In this document: positions 24,504-37,309 of the stretch, piece after piece
Layout of the letters: each line of letters starts with the position of its first letter
Position numbering within the stretch: position 1 is the stretch's first letter
Assembly (NCBI GenBank): GCA_964007475.1
Contig: OZ023273.1
Span: forward strand, 128,830,732 to 128,894,731
DNA from: Hybos culiciformis
Lineage: Eukaryota; Arthropoda; Insecta; Diptera; Hybotidae
Direction: 5' to 3'
Length of the DNA stretch: 64,000 nt
The notes under the pieces: generated by a model
What the model was told of the DNA's origin: nothing
Databases searched by the model: none
Seen by the model: only the letters and a program-made list of their open reading frames with translations
Made by a program: the position numbers and the translations under genes

Positions 24504-26288
24504 TTCTATACTATTCGTCTTCTTAAAATGAAAATTAGTTGGTTTGTCAACATTATTTAAATGTATTTACATATAATATATGTCTATAAAATGAACATAT
24601 TTTAAAATATTTACTTAGTTTTTTGTTTCCTTACCTATGTCAATAAAATAAATATTTTTTATAACATTATAAGAAATAAATATATTTGTGTTCAAAAAGC
24701 TTCAAATTATTGAACTAAAAATTTTAACTAATTTATAGACTCAAATTGACTTTTCTTGCGATTTTTTTGTATTTTAATTAAACGAATATTTTTGTAACTT
24801 CCTTTTATCTTGGCCACAAAGCTCAAAGTGGTAGAATTATCTGAATTACTGGTAAAGTGTTGTTCAAAAACTGAATCTAGTGGTGTATCTAGTGTATCTA
24901 TAGTGGTGTATTAAAGCAATGATTAACATTACCGTAAAACAATAAAAGTTTTTCATTTCTGATAATAATTAATATTTCAACACTTCCTTAACAACCATGT
25001 GCCATATGAAAATAAATTAGTTTATGACAGTTCAAAGTTATAGTTTATTTTTTGTTTATTGAGTTAATTTACTTTAAAAACATATGTATAGGTAGTCAAA
25101 TTTAATTAATAATTTATATTTAAACTTTTTGATGACGACGGATAAACAAAAAAAACTTTTAATTAAACATTATATTGAACTTTCAGACATTAAATGAATC
25201 TCGTTATTATATAGGCTACAAAAAAAAAACGCACTACGAAAATAGCAGAGAAAAAGTTTTTATATTTTTAAACAATAATAATTTTCCTTTTTTTTTTTTT
25301 TTTTATTTTAATTCCTGTCTGTTTACAGAATTTATACATAAATATAACTGAAATAGAGAAAAAAAAAAAACTTTCCTAACTGAATTTTGAACAAATTTCT
25401 AATTAACATTATAGAAAACTTCTGAAGCAATAACAAAAAAAAAATTGTATAATGTGTAGAAAAACTTTTAACTACCTAGTTACTATTACTATGAATAATA
25501 ATAAAAAGCATAACAAAAAGATGTTCTCATTAATCAATTTATAACAATCTACTTCCCACGCCCTAAAATAACACAAAATCATCTTTATTAATCCGTAGAA
25601 AACAAAATCATCGAATTATTTATAAAAAAAAAAATAAAAATGTATGTATGTGTATATTAATATTTCTTCTTTAAATTTTCCCTGTCATCATATCATTATT
25701 ATCAATAATCAAACATTTTTTGTTTTCTCTACTTTTAAATTATTATCTTGTTATATCTTTTTTTACATCATGAATTCAATTAAAACAATATTACATTGCA
25801 CCCATGCTAAATAATTTTTGTAAACTACAACGAAAACGTTTCAATCGAAACAGAGTTTCAAAAAAAAAAAAAAACCAATTATCCATATTTTACCGCATTT
25901 AAAAAGAATAGAGCATATTTTATAAGATCAATAGATCAAATCATTCTAAATAACTAACTATAATATATATAACGTTATTTTAAGGGTTCAAAAAAACTTA
26001 GAATCTTTAAATTTAATATTCCGACTACTGACAGTATAAATCACAATACTTAGACTCTCTTCGTATTTAAAAAGAAACATTATGACAACTATGTAGGTAC
26101 TAGTACTTAGTATAAATATATAAGGTATAGTTCGGTTTAAAATAATTGCACATGTATTGATAGAACTATAACCTAAGTGAGAATCAAAATATATTATAAT
26201 GTTTTAATATTAATTAGATATTCATTATCACTAAATTAACTAATAATATGTGATTTCTACAATCATATCAAATGTTTTTATTTTAAAA
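24504..26288. other. AT-rich non-coding stretch
   Basis: No gene is seen. Poly-A/T tracts at about 25285-25305 and 25860-25875 are the only structures. Confidence 0.65.
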
Positions 26289-26298
26289 CGTGTGCTTG
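26289..26298. repeat. Target-site duplication, left copy
   Basis: CGTGTGCTTG here is repeated exactly at 27080-27089 on the other side of the element. A 9-10-base duplication fits Mutator-like (MULE) integration better than hAT (8) or mariner (TA). Confidence 0.75.
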
Positions 26299-27079
26299 GC
26301 TCCATGAATTTTGACCGCATGAATTATGACCGCGACTGGCGGTCAAAATTCATTTTCAAAATGAATTTTGACCGCGCCTCAATTTAGAAAACAAATGAAT
26401 TTTGACCGCGACAAAATTTGCGGCTGTATTATGCAGAAATAGTTTCATCAAAAATATTACTTAACAAATATTGAAAATAAAAACAGCTTTTTCATACATT
26501 TTGTACGGCATCCTTTTGGAAAAGGCCTAAAATCATTTTTAAAACGACACTATTTATCGTATGTGAGTAAAAAGGATAAAATATTTGTGGGGTAGACACA
26601 AGGGGAAGGGGGGGCAGCAGGGCGGCGGGCGGGAGGTTGGTCAGTGGGATTTGCGGCTGGCGCTTAGAACACAATATTTTATCGGAGGGTTGATTTCATT
26701 TTTCAAAATAAGTCATTTAAAATGAATTGTATCTTCTCCATAACTTTTGTGCATAATACTCGCGTTCCCGGCAACAATTCAATTTAAAAAAAATGAATTT
26801 TGACCGCGGTAAAATGTGCGGACAAAATTCATTTTCAAAATGATTTTGGCCGTGACTCAATTTATAAAAAAATGAATTTTGACCGCGAGAAAATGTGCGG
26901 GCAAAATTCATTTTCAAAATGAATTTTGACCGCGACTCAATTTATAAGTAAAATGAATTTTGACCGCGCGGTCAAAAGACATTTTGTTGCGCGGACAAAA
27001 TTTATTTTAAAAATGAATTTTGCCCGCCCACACAAACTTTTTCCGCGGTCATAATTCATGCGGTCATAATTCAGTGCCC
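26299..27079. mobile_element. 781-bp non-autonomous DNA element built of palindromic GAATTTTGACCGCG units
   Basis: The element is bounded by a 10-bp duplication. Its ends are inverted copies: ATGAATTTTGACCGCATG near 26303 and, on the minus strand, CTGAATTATGACCGCATG near 27073. Inside, the motif AATGAATTTTGACCGCG and its complement recur in head-to-head pairs. In the right half they form tandem units of about 80 bases (motif starts near 26793, 26872 and 26953). The left-centre contains a strongly G-rich tract at 26602-26633. There is no transposase frame; the open frames at 26492-26674 and 26717-26917 (minus) only translate the repeat. The ~10-bp duplication suggests a MULE-type source, but the family is not recognised. 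Confidence 0.8.
26602..26633 (+). other. Potential G-quadruplex tract
   Basis: Five runs of three or more G (GGGG, GGGGGGG, GGG, GGG, GGG), with loops of 1-5 bases, lie within 32 bases. This meets the usual G3+N1-7 rule for quadruplex formation. It is by far the most G-rich stretch of an otherwise AT-dominated window, and it sits inside the 781-bp element. Confidence 0.65.
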
Positions 27080-27089
27080 CGTGTGCTTG

Positions 27090-29594
27090 AGAATAATTAT
27101 AAATTATGGCACAAATAATCTACTGAAATTTGTATTTAAAGTAAATTTAAAAAATATTAAATTTTAAATGTAAATCATATAATTCATTAAAATCGTTTTT
27201 TTATTCAAACTTTAATTCGTTAGGTTTAAGCACAGCTTCTAGCTTAAAATATTTGTTGTTCTATAGAACATATTTGATTTTGACATTTCTTCAAAAATTT
27301 CAATACTTCGTCAAAAACAAAAAATCGAAAAAAAAACTATTCAATTTGAGTGACCGCAATAAGTATGAATTTAGAATATTTATCCTGAATCTTTGACATG
27401 GGACTATTTAGAATTTAGAAGTAAAGAATAATTGATTGAAAAAATTATTTTTTATTCATTCATGATACATGAATGAGCACACCTATATTGTTGTCCCTAT
27501 GAAACTAAAAATAAATCTCATTTTAATATTTTAGTCTATGTAGTAAAAGCATTTCCCAATACTTTTCATTCCTTAAGATATGAATATTTTATTACCCAGG
27601 CGTTTAAAATCAACTGGTCGTACGTAATTTATTAGATTTTTATATATAATTCTTATAACTAACTATGTTTTTTCTTTATATTATAAATTATTCTTTTTTG
27701 ATGAAAATGTGTGCAATTTTATAGTATTTAAGGGAAAAAAAATATAAATATCCTAATGATTAGAAGTCTAATTCTATTTAACAAAAATTATAAATTTTTA
27801 TATTGGCCTCTCTTTTGATTTAAAGAGGTCAAATATTTTAAGTTATAAATTTATGGGAAAAAGAAAACATTTCTAATCGTATTTAGTAATTATATTAAGT
27901 AATAATAGTAATACTAATAACTAACACGTTAATTTTTAAATAAAATAAAAATAGAAAAAAAAAATATCTTATATCAGTTACAATGAGATCGTAATATAGT
28001 GTCTGACAAATTTACTATCCCACATTCATTTTTTAACATAATAATTAATATAACAATTGAAATGCACTTATCGAAAAACAATCATTTGATTTTTGGGATA
28101 CTGATCATATGACGTCTTTTCCGGATCATATGACGTCTTTTCCGGTCTTAATTAAATATATAATATCTTGCTGAAGTTATTTTCATTACGGCTGTCCTAG
28201 CTCTTTGCTACGGTAGTACAATAACGGATTGAGTGTTTTATAACATTCATATAATTATTTGGAAAGATTTAAACGAGGTTAGTAAGCCTTCAGAATTGTT
28301 ATTTGTAAATAATAATGAAATGTGAAAGCAATTAATTATTCATAATCACAAATAAAACTTATGAAATATGATTAATTGAAATTACTTAAAATACTGAGAT
28401 TATTGAATAATTTCGTTCTGGTAACAAGCTTATCACTTGATACATATCATTTAGAATTCTTGTGATGAATATTACACAATTTAACTATTGTGTTTTGAAG
28501 TTTAAAAGTTTCTTAAATTAAAAAAATTAAAACAAAACTCAAACATTAAAATAATTTTGATTTTTTATTTGCAGTTCAATAATATTGGATCTAGCAACGT
28601 TTCACTACTTCTCTTTGCTTTATCAGATCTTTGAATGTATCATCATATATAATTATTGTTGAAAAACCATAATCTTCATAATCTTTTACATTATAATCTT
28701 GCCATTTAATATTTACAATTACAATCAGGATGAACTATACTTTTATATAATTTTTTTTTTTGTAAATAAATAAATAAATAATTAAACGTAATTTAAAAAT
28801 ATTTTTTGCCGTTTTTTTTTATTTTTTTTTAGTTAAAAGAATCAAATATTCAGTGTATGAAATCAATATAAGAAATAAAATCAATGCGTGAAAACATTTT
28901 CCCACATCTCATTAACTAAACCAGTTTCTTTTATTTTTACATTAACCTTAGATTATTGAAAAACATTCAATAAATAAAACAAAATGTTCCTGTCATCAAA
29001 ATTCAGAAGCTTATATTAAATATAAAAAAAAAAAAACACACACAAATAATAAAATAAAGAATTTTCTTATCATTAAAAAATTTTTCAAGTTGCCAATGAA
29101 TATGCGCTGGAAATCCTCATATTGTCAACTTTATTTAATGTTTAATGATACTTTTTTTTGAATCAAGATTTCTTGATCAAAAAAAAATTTTTTTTTTTTA
29201 TTTGTTTCTTTAATCATATATAAATAATTGGATTCTACGGCCTAAATAGATTTCAAGTAACTATTCAATTCAAACTTTTTTCATGTCCGAAATTCGTCTC
29301 AAGATTATACTGTATAGAAAAACAAAAAACTATTTATAACTACATCTTGTTTTATAGTTTTTTTTTTTTCGATACAAAGTTTATTTATTACATAATTTTA
29401 CTATATAGAACCAAGTAATAACTCATACAATGTATTTTATGGGGCAATTTTTGTAATCAAATTGAATATACATCAGATCTGGTTTAAAAGTGTTAATATA
29501 AATAAAACACACACCAACCTGGCTGCTAGCAAGTAAGCAATCTATTATTTAATTTACACAGAATTTTTTCGGAAACAAAGTATAACTTAAGTGC
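27090..29594. other. AT-rich non-coding stretch
   Basis: No gene is seen. The only notable structure is the exact 21-base tandem duplication at 28103-28144. AT-rich filler and poly-T tracts account for the rest. Confidence 0.65.
28103..28144. repeat. Exact tandem duplication of a 21-base unit
   Basis: The unit GATCATATGACGTCTTTTCCG occurs twice without a gap and without mismatch, so the duplication is recent. Each copy carries TGACGTC, seven of the eight bases of a cAMP-response (CREB/ATF) element. Whether these are regulatory sites is unknown. Confidence 0.85.
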
Positions 29595-30181
29595 TGTCTC
29601 CACTTCAGTGTGAAACGTGTTTTACACAGGAAAGTAGTTTCGTTCTTCGTTTAAAGTAGTTTTGTCCATATAAAAATTTGAAGTTGTTTGTAATAAGTTT
29701 TGCCCAAAACTACTAAAATTTAGGGGTGCCAGCCATACAAATTCACAATTTTTTAAGAAATTTTCACTCAATATGGCACACTTTTTGTTGGATGAATCAA
29801 AAATTGGAAAAAAAATACAAAAAATCAACCGGTTGTCAAAAATATGTAAATAAAAATGTTTGAAAGCAAAAATAATTAAAATATTTGAAAGCAAAATATA
29901 ATTCAAATATTTGAAAAATTTGAAATATTTTATGAGTAATAATTTTTTGTGAATATTCATTTTTATTTTTATTTTTATTTTTTTTATTTAAAAATTATGA
30001 ATTGGAAAAAATTATTTTAAATTAAATGTTTTGTTATTAAAATATTATTTTGTTTACTTCAATATTAAAAGTTTACAAATAATTTTTTTTTTCGTCATGT
30101 CAAAGTAAACATAGAATGTGTAGTGTATACGCTTGTAGTTTTAAACAAGTTTAACACTACTTTAAACCTGAAGTGGAGACA
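29595..30181. mobile_element. Inverted-repeat element with TGTCTCCACTTCAG ends
   Basis: The left end reads TGTCTCCACTTCAG at 29595, and the right end is its exact reverse complement finishing at 30181. Beyond these 14 bases the arms stay loosely similar. The word GTTTAAAGTAGT recurs in both subterminal regions. The interior is AT-rich, apart from a GGGGTGCCAGCC patch at about 29722. The 112-codon minus-strand frame inside (29622-29960) is Phe/Leu/Asn-rich with no known motif. No target duplication is clear. It is a non-autonomous DNA element of unassigned superfamily. Confidence 0.6.
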
Positions 30182-30596
30182 AGATATTAGCTGATGATCT
30201 CTCAAATGTATCCAATAAAAATTTACTATACATAAAATAATTGATGAAAATAACTTAATATTGATTAATATGTAAACCTTATGTTTATAATACATCATAG
30301 GTTTTTTGTGATATATTTTTATGATATCATTCACATAGATAGTATTCAGCTCCTGAATTAATAATAAAAAATATTTGTATACATAATAAGAAAGTCTATG
30401 TTCAACAATTGTTTTAATAATAAATGCCGTGGAGTGTTGAAGATGTTTTTCTTGGATCAGCATATAATGTGGTATCAAAATACTAAGTGCTTCGAAATTT
30501 TTCGATTGGGAATTATGACTAAGTTCCCTTTTTATGTAGCATTTTCGTTTAAAAAAGTAATTTTCGTTTTTATGATTGTCATTAATAAGTTATTAC

Positions 30597-30668
30597 CAAA
30601 AAGCATGTATATAAAGATTTATTTTTTTTTTGTATGGGACTGATTCCTCTTTATATACATGCTTTTTG
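30597..30668. repeat. Short perfect hairpin, 21-base arms
   Basis: CAAAAAGCATGTATATAAAG plus one more base at 30597-30617 is exactly complementary to 30648-30668, with a loop of about 30 bases. The size and shape are near those of a microRNA precursor, but the arms pair without any bulge and match no conserved insect microRNA that I can recall. Confidence 0.6.
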
Positions 30669-33600
30669 TTATTACTATATAAATTATTTTCAAAATTTCA
30701 TTTTTCAAAGTGTGAAAATCAGCATATTTTAAGTTTCTTCGTTATTATAATAATTATTTCAAAGAGAGTCGAATCAAACTTTTTGAACAACAAAATATTG
30801 GAAGCTATATAACAATGTGCCTGTTTTGTTTAATTGACAATTAATTTATGTTTCTGTTATGTGAACAATTTGTATGTCCATTGAACTTTCAGCTTTTATC
30901 CGAGAATTTTTAAACTAATTTTAATTTATTTTCAATTTAATAAAATACCATAATTAATTTATGCATGAAAGTAAATAATAAATATCAAGTTTAAATTGCA
31001 AACGAAAATAAACCAAAAAATATTAACAAATAAAAAAAAAAGGTTTTATCTATATACTTTTGAGAGAAGAGGCGCAAAATATACCAAAAATATTTCGCGA
31101 CAATTTTGACAATTTCAAGAATTTTTTTGTGGAATTTTTTATGTTATCTTTTCTAATTTACAATTCCATCGAGAAATCCTATCTTCAATGCAAAAAAAAA
31201 AAAAAAAAAACAAAATAAAAAATAAAAATGAAAATTATTTCAAACATCATGATTTAATTTAACAAATTTTATGCACATAAAATTTATGTACATTTTATAT
31301 ATTTTTTTAAATTAAATTCTTTAACAAAAAACAATTTTTTTTTTTTCCATTTTTTTTTTTTACGAAAAGAATATAAAAGCAGGTAAAGTAAAAATGGGTC
31401 AAGACTGCAGTCACTGTAGGTATTTTGATTTTTGTGCAAAATGAAACGTAAGACAAAAAATTGCATATATTCGGTGGCGAACTTTACTAAAAAATTTTAT
31501 AACGATTAGCTTGAGACAAAAATAAATCAGAAAATTGTATGAAATTAGGTAGATTTGAAATTGTAGTATATTCAAATTTTTCAAACTTTTTATTTTCCAA
31601 ATTTTAATATAACAACATTTTCAGACGTTTTTTTTACTGCATTCAATCAGAACGCACGAAAAAATTTGACCTTTTTATTTATTGGCAATAGAATACTACA
31701 AGAAGTATAGAACATATTAACTTAGTGCAAAAAGTGAATGTAATAGTCAAAATAACGAAATTTTTTATTGTTATTTGATATCATCCTACTATCTTTATAA
31801 AATACCTGCAGCCAAAAAACGTAATGGACAATATAGTTTCTAATATAATCATCATTAAATTTATTCCATTTTCTGTGTGATGAATAAAATATTTTTGATT
31901 CTAAATTGACAAATAATATTTTCAAAGAAAATTTAGAATAATAATTTTATTTAAATCATTTACTAATACTTTTGAACAATGCTAGCTGAAACTCTAAACC
32001 ATTTGACATATTCTGCACTGAAAAAAGGAACCTAAACCTGAAATCTGAACAAGAATTAAATTAGATTAAATAAAAATATTCATTATACAATAAAGTTAAT
32101 AATCAATATCGTATATACTTAAATTCGAACCACTCTAGTGTCCACGCACACCGTATTTATTTTTTTCAACTTAAAGAATTTTCATTTGCTAAATTTCAAA
32201 AACAGAAAAAAAAAAAGAATAAAAAATTAAAAAATATAAAAGAAAAAATTATTTTGAAATATGTAATATATTCAAAAAACTAGTCTACATACAATATTAT
32301 ATTCTTTTCAAAAAGCTACTTTATACTGAACTCTTACGTACCGACACACTTCATCCATACTGAAGAAAACTCATGCGGTAGCGATATTCGTCATTTCATT
32401 TCTTCTTCTTTATTAAATAACCAACTAAATTAACATTGAAATTGAAACAATTTTTTAAATTCCCCATGCGTCTGATTGTTTAGTAATTTAACAAGAAGCT
32501 CGATATTGTATTGTTGTTATCAAGTTTAAAATTAAAATATAATATTCGATTTAATATATATCGTCGTCGTGTCAGTTGAAAAAAAAAACCAGAGTCCTTG
32601 CGATTTCGACTTTGAAAATTAACAAATTAACAAGTCTAGTACAGTATTACATATAAAGTTGTATGTATTTTATTTTCATTCCCAGACAATATTAAATAAC
32701 CTCAATGAACAAAAAACCTTCTAATTTGTTACTCCAAATGAACTCGTAATATTTTTTTTTTTTTTTTTTTTCTAATTCATTCAAACGTTACCATTGCGAC
32801 GAACGATAAAAAAGGAAAAGAAAAAAAATTATAATAATAAAATTTTCCAAGAATAAGGAATTGTTTGTCCTTATATTGTTGACAAAAAAATAAAAATTGT
32901 AGTCAAATTTATTTACACTTATGTAACAAAAAAAATTCAATTAGAAGAAGTCACCATAGAAATTAAATTAGTACATTCTTTTTATTTATTATCTTTTATT
33001 TCATTTCATATAAGTAAATTGAAATTCTAATAATCCTCAAATTTCATCTTAACTTAAATACATATACCTACACCTACAAATACATATAGTATATTAAATA
33101 AAGTTAAAGTGAAATTACTAGAAAATCATTGTAATATAACTTTGTTAAAAGTTTTATGATTTATTTTACGTAACTTTTACAATATGTGAAGAAAGAAAGA
33201 ATATATAATAATATAATTCCTTTTATATTTATATGTTTGAAGAAAAATACATGACTTATTGTTGAAGTTTGAAATCAAATTATTTTAAAATGTAATTATA
33301 CAATCTTTAAAATCTAAGCACGTCTACTTACTATTACGAGAACCATTCACTTCAGTGCAAAGGACGCATGAAACAGAGTATTACATTAACTTTAACATTA
33401 AAATACAAAATTTTTGTTGATCATCATCATTTAAATTGATGAACAAGGAAACTGAGATTTTGCCTTATAAGTTCTAAAGTTTTGATTCATACATTATTCC
33501 GAACACTTTTGTAACATATCCATATATAAAACACATTAAATTTGATCATAAAACTATAAGACATGTTCCACACTCAAGCTTATACTTTCTTCCTTTAATA

Positions 33601-33838
33601 ATCAGATCAAAAACTTTGAGCAAACTCTTTGTAAATGTTACAATAAAATAAAAATTGTATTATGCTTTCAATATAATAAATTGAATGCGTACTGCTTTTA
33701 CTCCTCTTCTAAACATAGGTATATCTAGATTGTAAGTATATACTATACATTTATGTAGTATGTACATTAAACGTATATATTTATATATATATTATATATT
33801 TCTGTATTTTCTTATTCTTTTTATAACAAACAAAAAAA
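30669..33838. other. AT-rich non-coding stretch
   Basis: No gene is seen. Poly-A and poly-T tracts occur at about 31190-31210 and 32752-32772. Short frames at 31284 and 31722 (minus) are filler. Confidence 0.65.
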
Positions 33839-33901
33839 TTAATTTGCTACATAACAATGCGATGGCGGCGTATATTTTACCCCATTGCGTCTGAGCTCCA
33901 G
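33839..33901 (-). CDS. Possible isolated terminal exon, unidentified
   Basis: On the minus strand a pyrimidine-rich tract ending TTTTTACATCTTATAG (a good 3' splice site) is followed directly by 20 sense codons and TAA. The peptide is ELRRNGVKYTPPSHCYVAN after a leading Leu. The codons are GC-rich (CTG, GAG, CTC, CGC, GGG, CCG, TCG), and composition drops back to poly-A/T exactly at the stop. That is how a last coding exon in an AT-rich genome looks. No upstream exon is recognised and the protein is not identified. A plus-strand frame is also open here but has poorer borders. The call is tentative. Confidence 0.3.
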   Translation of the reverse strand: MELRRNGVKYTPPSHCYVAN

Positions 33902-36900
33902 CTATAAGATGTAAAAATAAATCAATAAAAGAATATTATTAAAACAAACAATGCAAAACAAAAAAGTGATCTATAGTAAATATTCGCATAATAAATAAAA
34001 TATAATAAATATATATATATATATATAAAAAAAAAGGAGAAAAATGCATTTGAAGATACAAAAAAAATACAACAAAAAAAAATCCTAAAAGAAAAAAAGA
34101 AAATCTACACACAAAGTATTTATATATATATTCAAGAAAACTTGAAAATTTCGTGACAGAAATTCATAATGATCACCGTGTGAAATTTGACTTTCAATTT
34201 AATATACGAGAAAAATAATTTGAGTACGCGTAATTACAATTTAAAATTTACTTCGTTTTTTATTTATTTATATTTATAATAATAATATATTTTGAAATGT
34301 TACAACAACAAAAACCAAAATAAAAAAAAAAATGTAATAAATAACAAGTGCCGAGGAATACCTGAAAATATGTACATAAAATAAGTATATTTTAAATTTA
34401 ATTCTTTGTTTTTATATTATTTATGAAATTTTATACATTAAAACGTTATTAGTTTTAATGTTTATGTATGAAATGATCCTTTCGGATACTTGAACTCTAA
34501 TAATTAGCTATTCTGATAATAATAAGTAGAGACATTTTTTAAAGTACATATATACAAATACATATATAGAGACATTTTTTAAAAATTTTAAATAAAATCA
34601 TTTTTGAAATAAATTTATGTCTACTGTCGAGTATTGAATATAATAATGAAAAATAAATTATGTAAAACTAGAAGTACCTATATAGTTAACATTTATTGTT
34701 TGTGAAAAATATGAAAGAAGCCCCAAACATTAGTTTGACTAAAAGCTATATAGTACTGAAAGAGTCAAGAGTTTTCCAAAAAAAAAAATTTTATTTCTAG
34801 CTTTTTCTTTAAGTAACTCTTCCATCAAAAAACTAATTTTAGTTCGACAATTCCACCTGTAATTTCAAAATATTTTGTAATGCAATTGATTTCTGTTTTT
34901 CAAAAATATATAGTTGAAATTTTCTTCATAACATAATTATCGAAAGAAGTCTTATTTTAATGCATACATAATGCAAACAGTTTCGTGCTTATGTATTATT
35001 TTAAAGTCTTATGTCAATAACATTCTGACCTGAGAGCGTATTTAAAAAAAAAACCAAAAAAATGATACCAATTGAAAAATTTTTTGACAGAACCTTTAAG
35101 TTAAAATACAGAGTGTTATGAATAATGATAATCCGCTTGAGTATTAAACAATTAAAATCTATTAAAATAAATTTCAAAAATAATTTATATTTTAATTGAT
35201 TCAAAAATGAATATTGGTCTGAAAAATTCAAAAGGTTAAATATAAATAACTGTGCCAAACGAATTTATACCTGCTATTTATATTTTTCCTTCTCTAATTA
35301 AAAGTCAACATTACAATATCGTTGAGATTGTCCTGGATATGAAAAATTTTACTATTCTATGTTTTTATTTTCTAATTAAGACTTAATAAAAAAAAAACTT
35401 TTATACACATTTCTGTTTATTTTTCATTTTATGATTATGTTTTATCCTACATTTTCTTAACTAAAAACACATGTATGAAAATTTTCAAATATAAAAACCG
35501 TGTTCAATAAATTTTCATAATGATCTTTTCAAGAATTTAAATTAATTTTTTTTTTTTAGTTAAACATAACTATTCACGGAATCTATTAAAAAGATATTCA
35601 ACTGCCGATTTATTATTATTCTAATTATCATCGCATTTATTTAGAATCATTAGATAATTGCCCAAAATTTCGATATCCTTTCAAATGGGTTTATTTTAAT
35701 GATTTATTAATTATAGTTAAAACGATTCATAAAATTACCATAATTAAAAAACTGTTAGTGGTTCCTATGATAAAATTTAAGACGACACCCTTTCATTTCC
35801 GCAAGAACATATGTATTCAATATCTACGTCTACTTAACATCAACTGCTATCTATAAAATAAATTATTATAGAAACATTATAAGAATAATTTCAGGATGAA
35901 GTTAATGATTACAATTACCGTGATTACCTATATTAACAATATTATAACGTTTATTAAATATTTTGTGGTTTAAGTTAAAATATTATAGAAAAAGCTGAAA
36001 ATTTAAATGAAGGCAAATGTTGACATTCATTTTAATTTGTCGTTTACGTAATGATAAATTTGTATTTAGAAAAATTTAAATTTAAAAATTTTAATTTGAA
36101 TAGGAAAAACTATCAAAACCAAACATTTACACAAAATGTATATAAGTTTAACTTCTTGTTAACATTATTAAAAATAAGTATAGAAATATTTGTTCATACA
36201 CCTATATCATATATCAAATTTACTTAGGAATATAATGAGTTCATAATTAGAATTGAAAGAATTTATTAAAATTTAAAATTGGTTTATTAATTGCCATATA
36301 AAAACCCCATAATAGTTTACTTTAAGCTCATTATTATAACCACATACAAATTTATTACAGAAAATGTTTTACAGTGCCAATAATTTTGTTGATATGTAAA
36401 TAGATATCGTGAAATCACTATATTTTATAAGAGTTTTATGCGAAAAAAAAAATAATAGTATTTATTTAAAACTTTGAAAAAGTAATAATAATGCCTAACA
36501 AGCCGAAAAGTAAATAAACAACATGACTTGTTGTTGTACAATGTTTATATTGGTTGTTTCATCTGACATTTTAAACTTCACTATCGAATAGCAATAAACT
36601 TATTTACTTGAATGAAAGATAAGTTCTTAAATTTCAATTATAATTTTTTTTTTTTTACTCAACGTGTTGTATAATATCATATGGTCAAAAAATTACACCT
36701 GCTGCTGTTACTTAAACTTTTTATATTGTAAGGAAATTTTGTTTATTTATATTATTGAATATTTTACATGCATATATGTATGTCAATTTCATCGCAAAAA
36801 CAATTCTTCTATGATTGTGACACCTAAAACATTTTCAAAGGTCGAGTTTGCATTTAATTTTTTGAAACGTTTTAATGAAATTTTGCTCCAATTTTCAATT

Positions 36901-37309
36901 AATCAAATACTTATACGGTATTATTTTATTTCTAGAGCTCTTCTCTTTACGAATATTTTAAAACATTTCAAAAACATTTTTTCTTAAAAACATTATTGTT
37001 TTTAAGCGATTTATAAGTACACAAACATCTAAAAAACATATATCATCACAGTAAAAACATCGTCCAAAACTTAAAAAAAAAATTAACTTAGGTCTGGTTG
37101 TAATCGAAATTTTTATTTCATTAAAAAAATAAATCAATAATGATATTATATTTAATAGAAATTTATGTAGATATACTAAATATGAAATATGTATCTCTCT
37201 GGAAATATTGTAAAATATCTTATTTATGTATTACATTAGATAATTTTTATATTATTCTATCATATATATCAACAATTAATAAGAGTAGTTTTGTATTTAT
37301 TCCTAACTT
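33902..37309. other. AT-rich non-coding stretch with an AT microsatellite
   Basis: No gene is seen. A pure (AT)n run lies at about 34008-34029. Frames at 35001 (minus) and 36664 (plus, 107 codons) are Ile/Phe/Asn-rich filler. Confidence 0.65.

Noticed and set aside
26492..26917. Two minus-strand frames of 60 and 66 codons
   Set aside because: They translate the GC-rich tract and the GAATTTTGACCGCG units of the mobile element. The repeated peptide phrases only reflect the DNA repeat.
29622..29960. 112-codon minus-strand frame
   Set aside because: It lies inside a non-coding inverted-repeat element and has the Phe/Leu/Ile/Asn bias of AT filler with no domain.
30095..30478. 127-codon minus-strand frame, the longest in the window
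   Set aside because: It crosses the border of the TGTCTCCACTTCAG element, so it is not a single evolutionary unit. The composition is filler-like and no motif is recognised.
36664..36987. 107-codon plus-strand frame
   Set aside because: Hydrophobic and Asn/Lys-rich filler; no domain, and no change of base composition at its ends.
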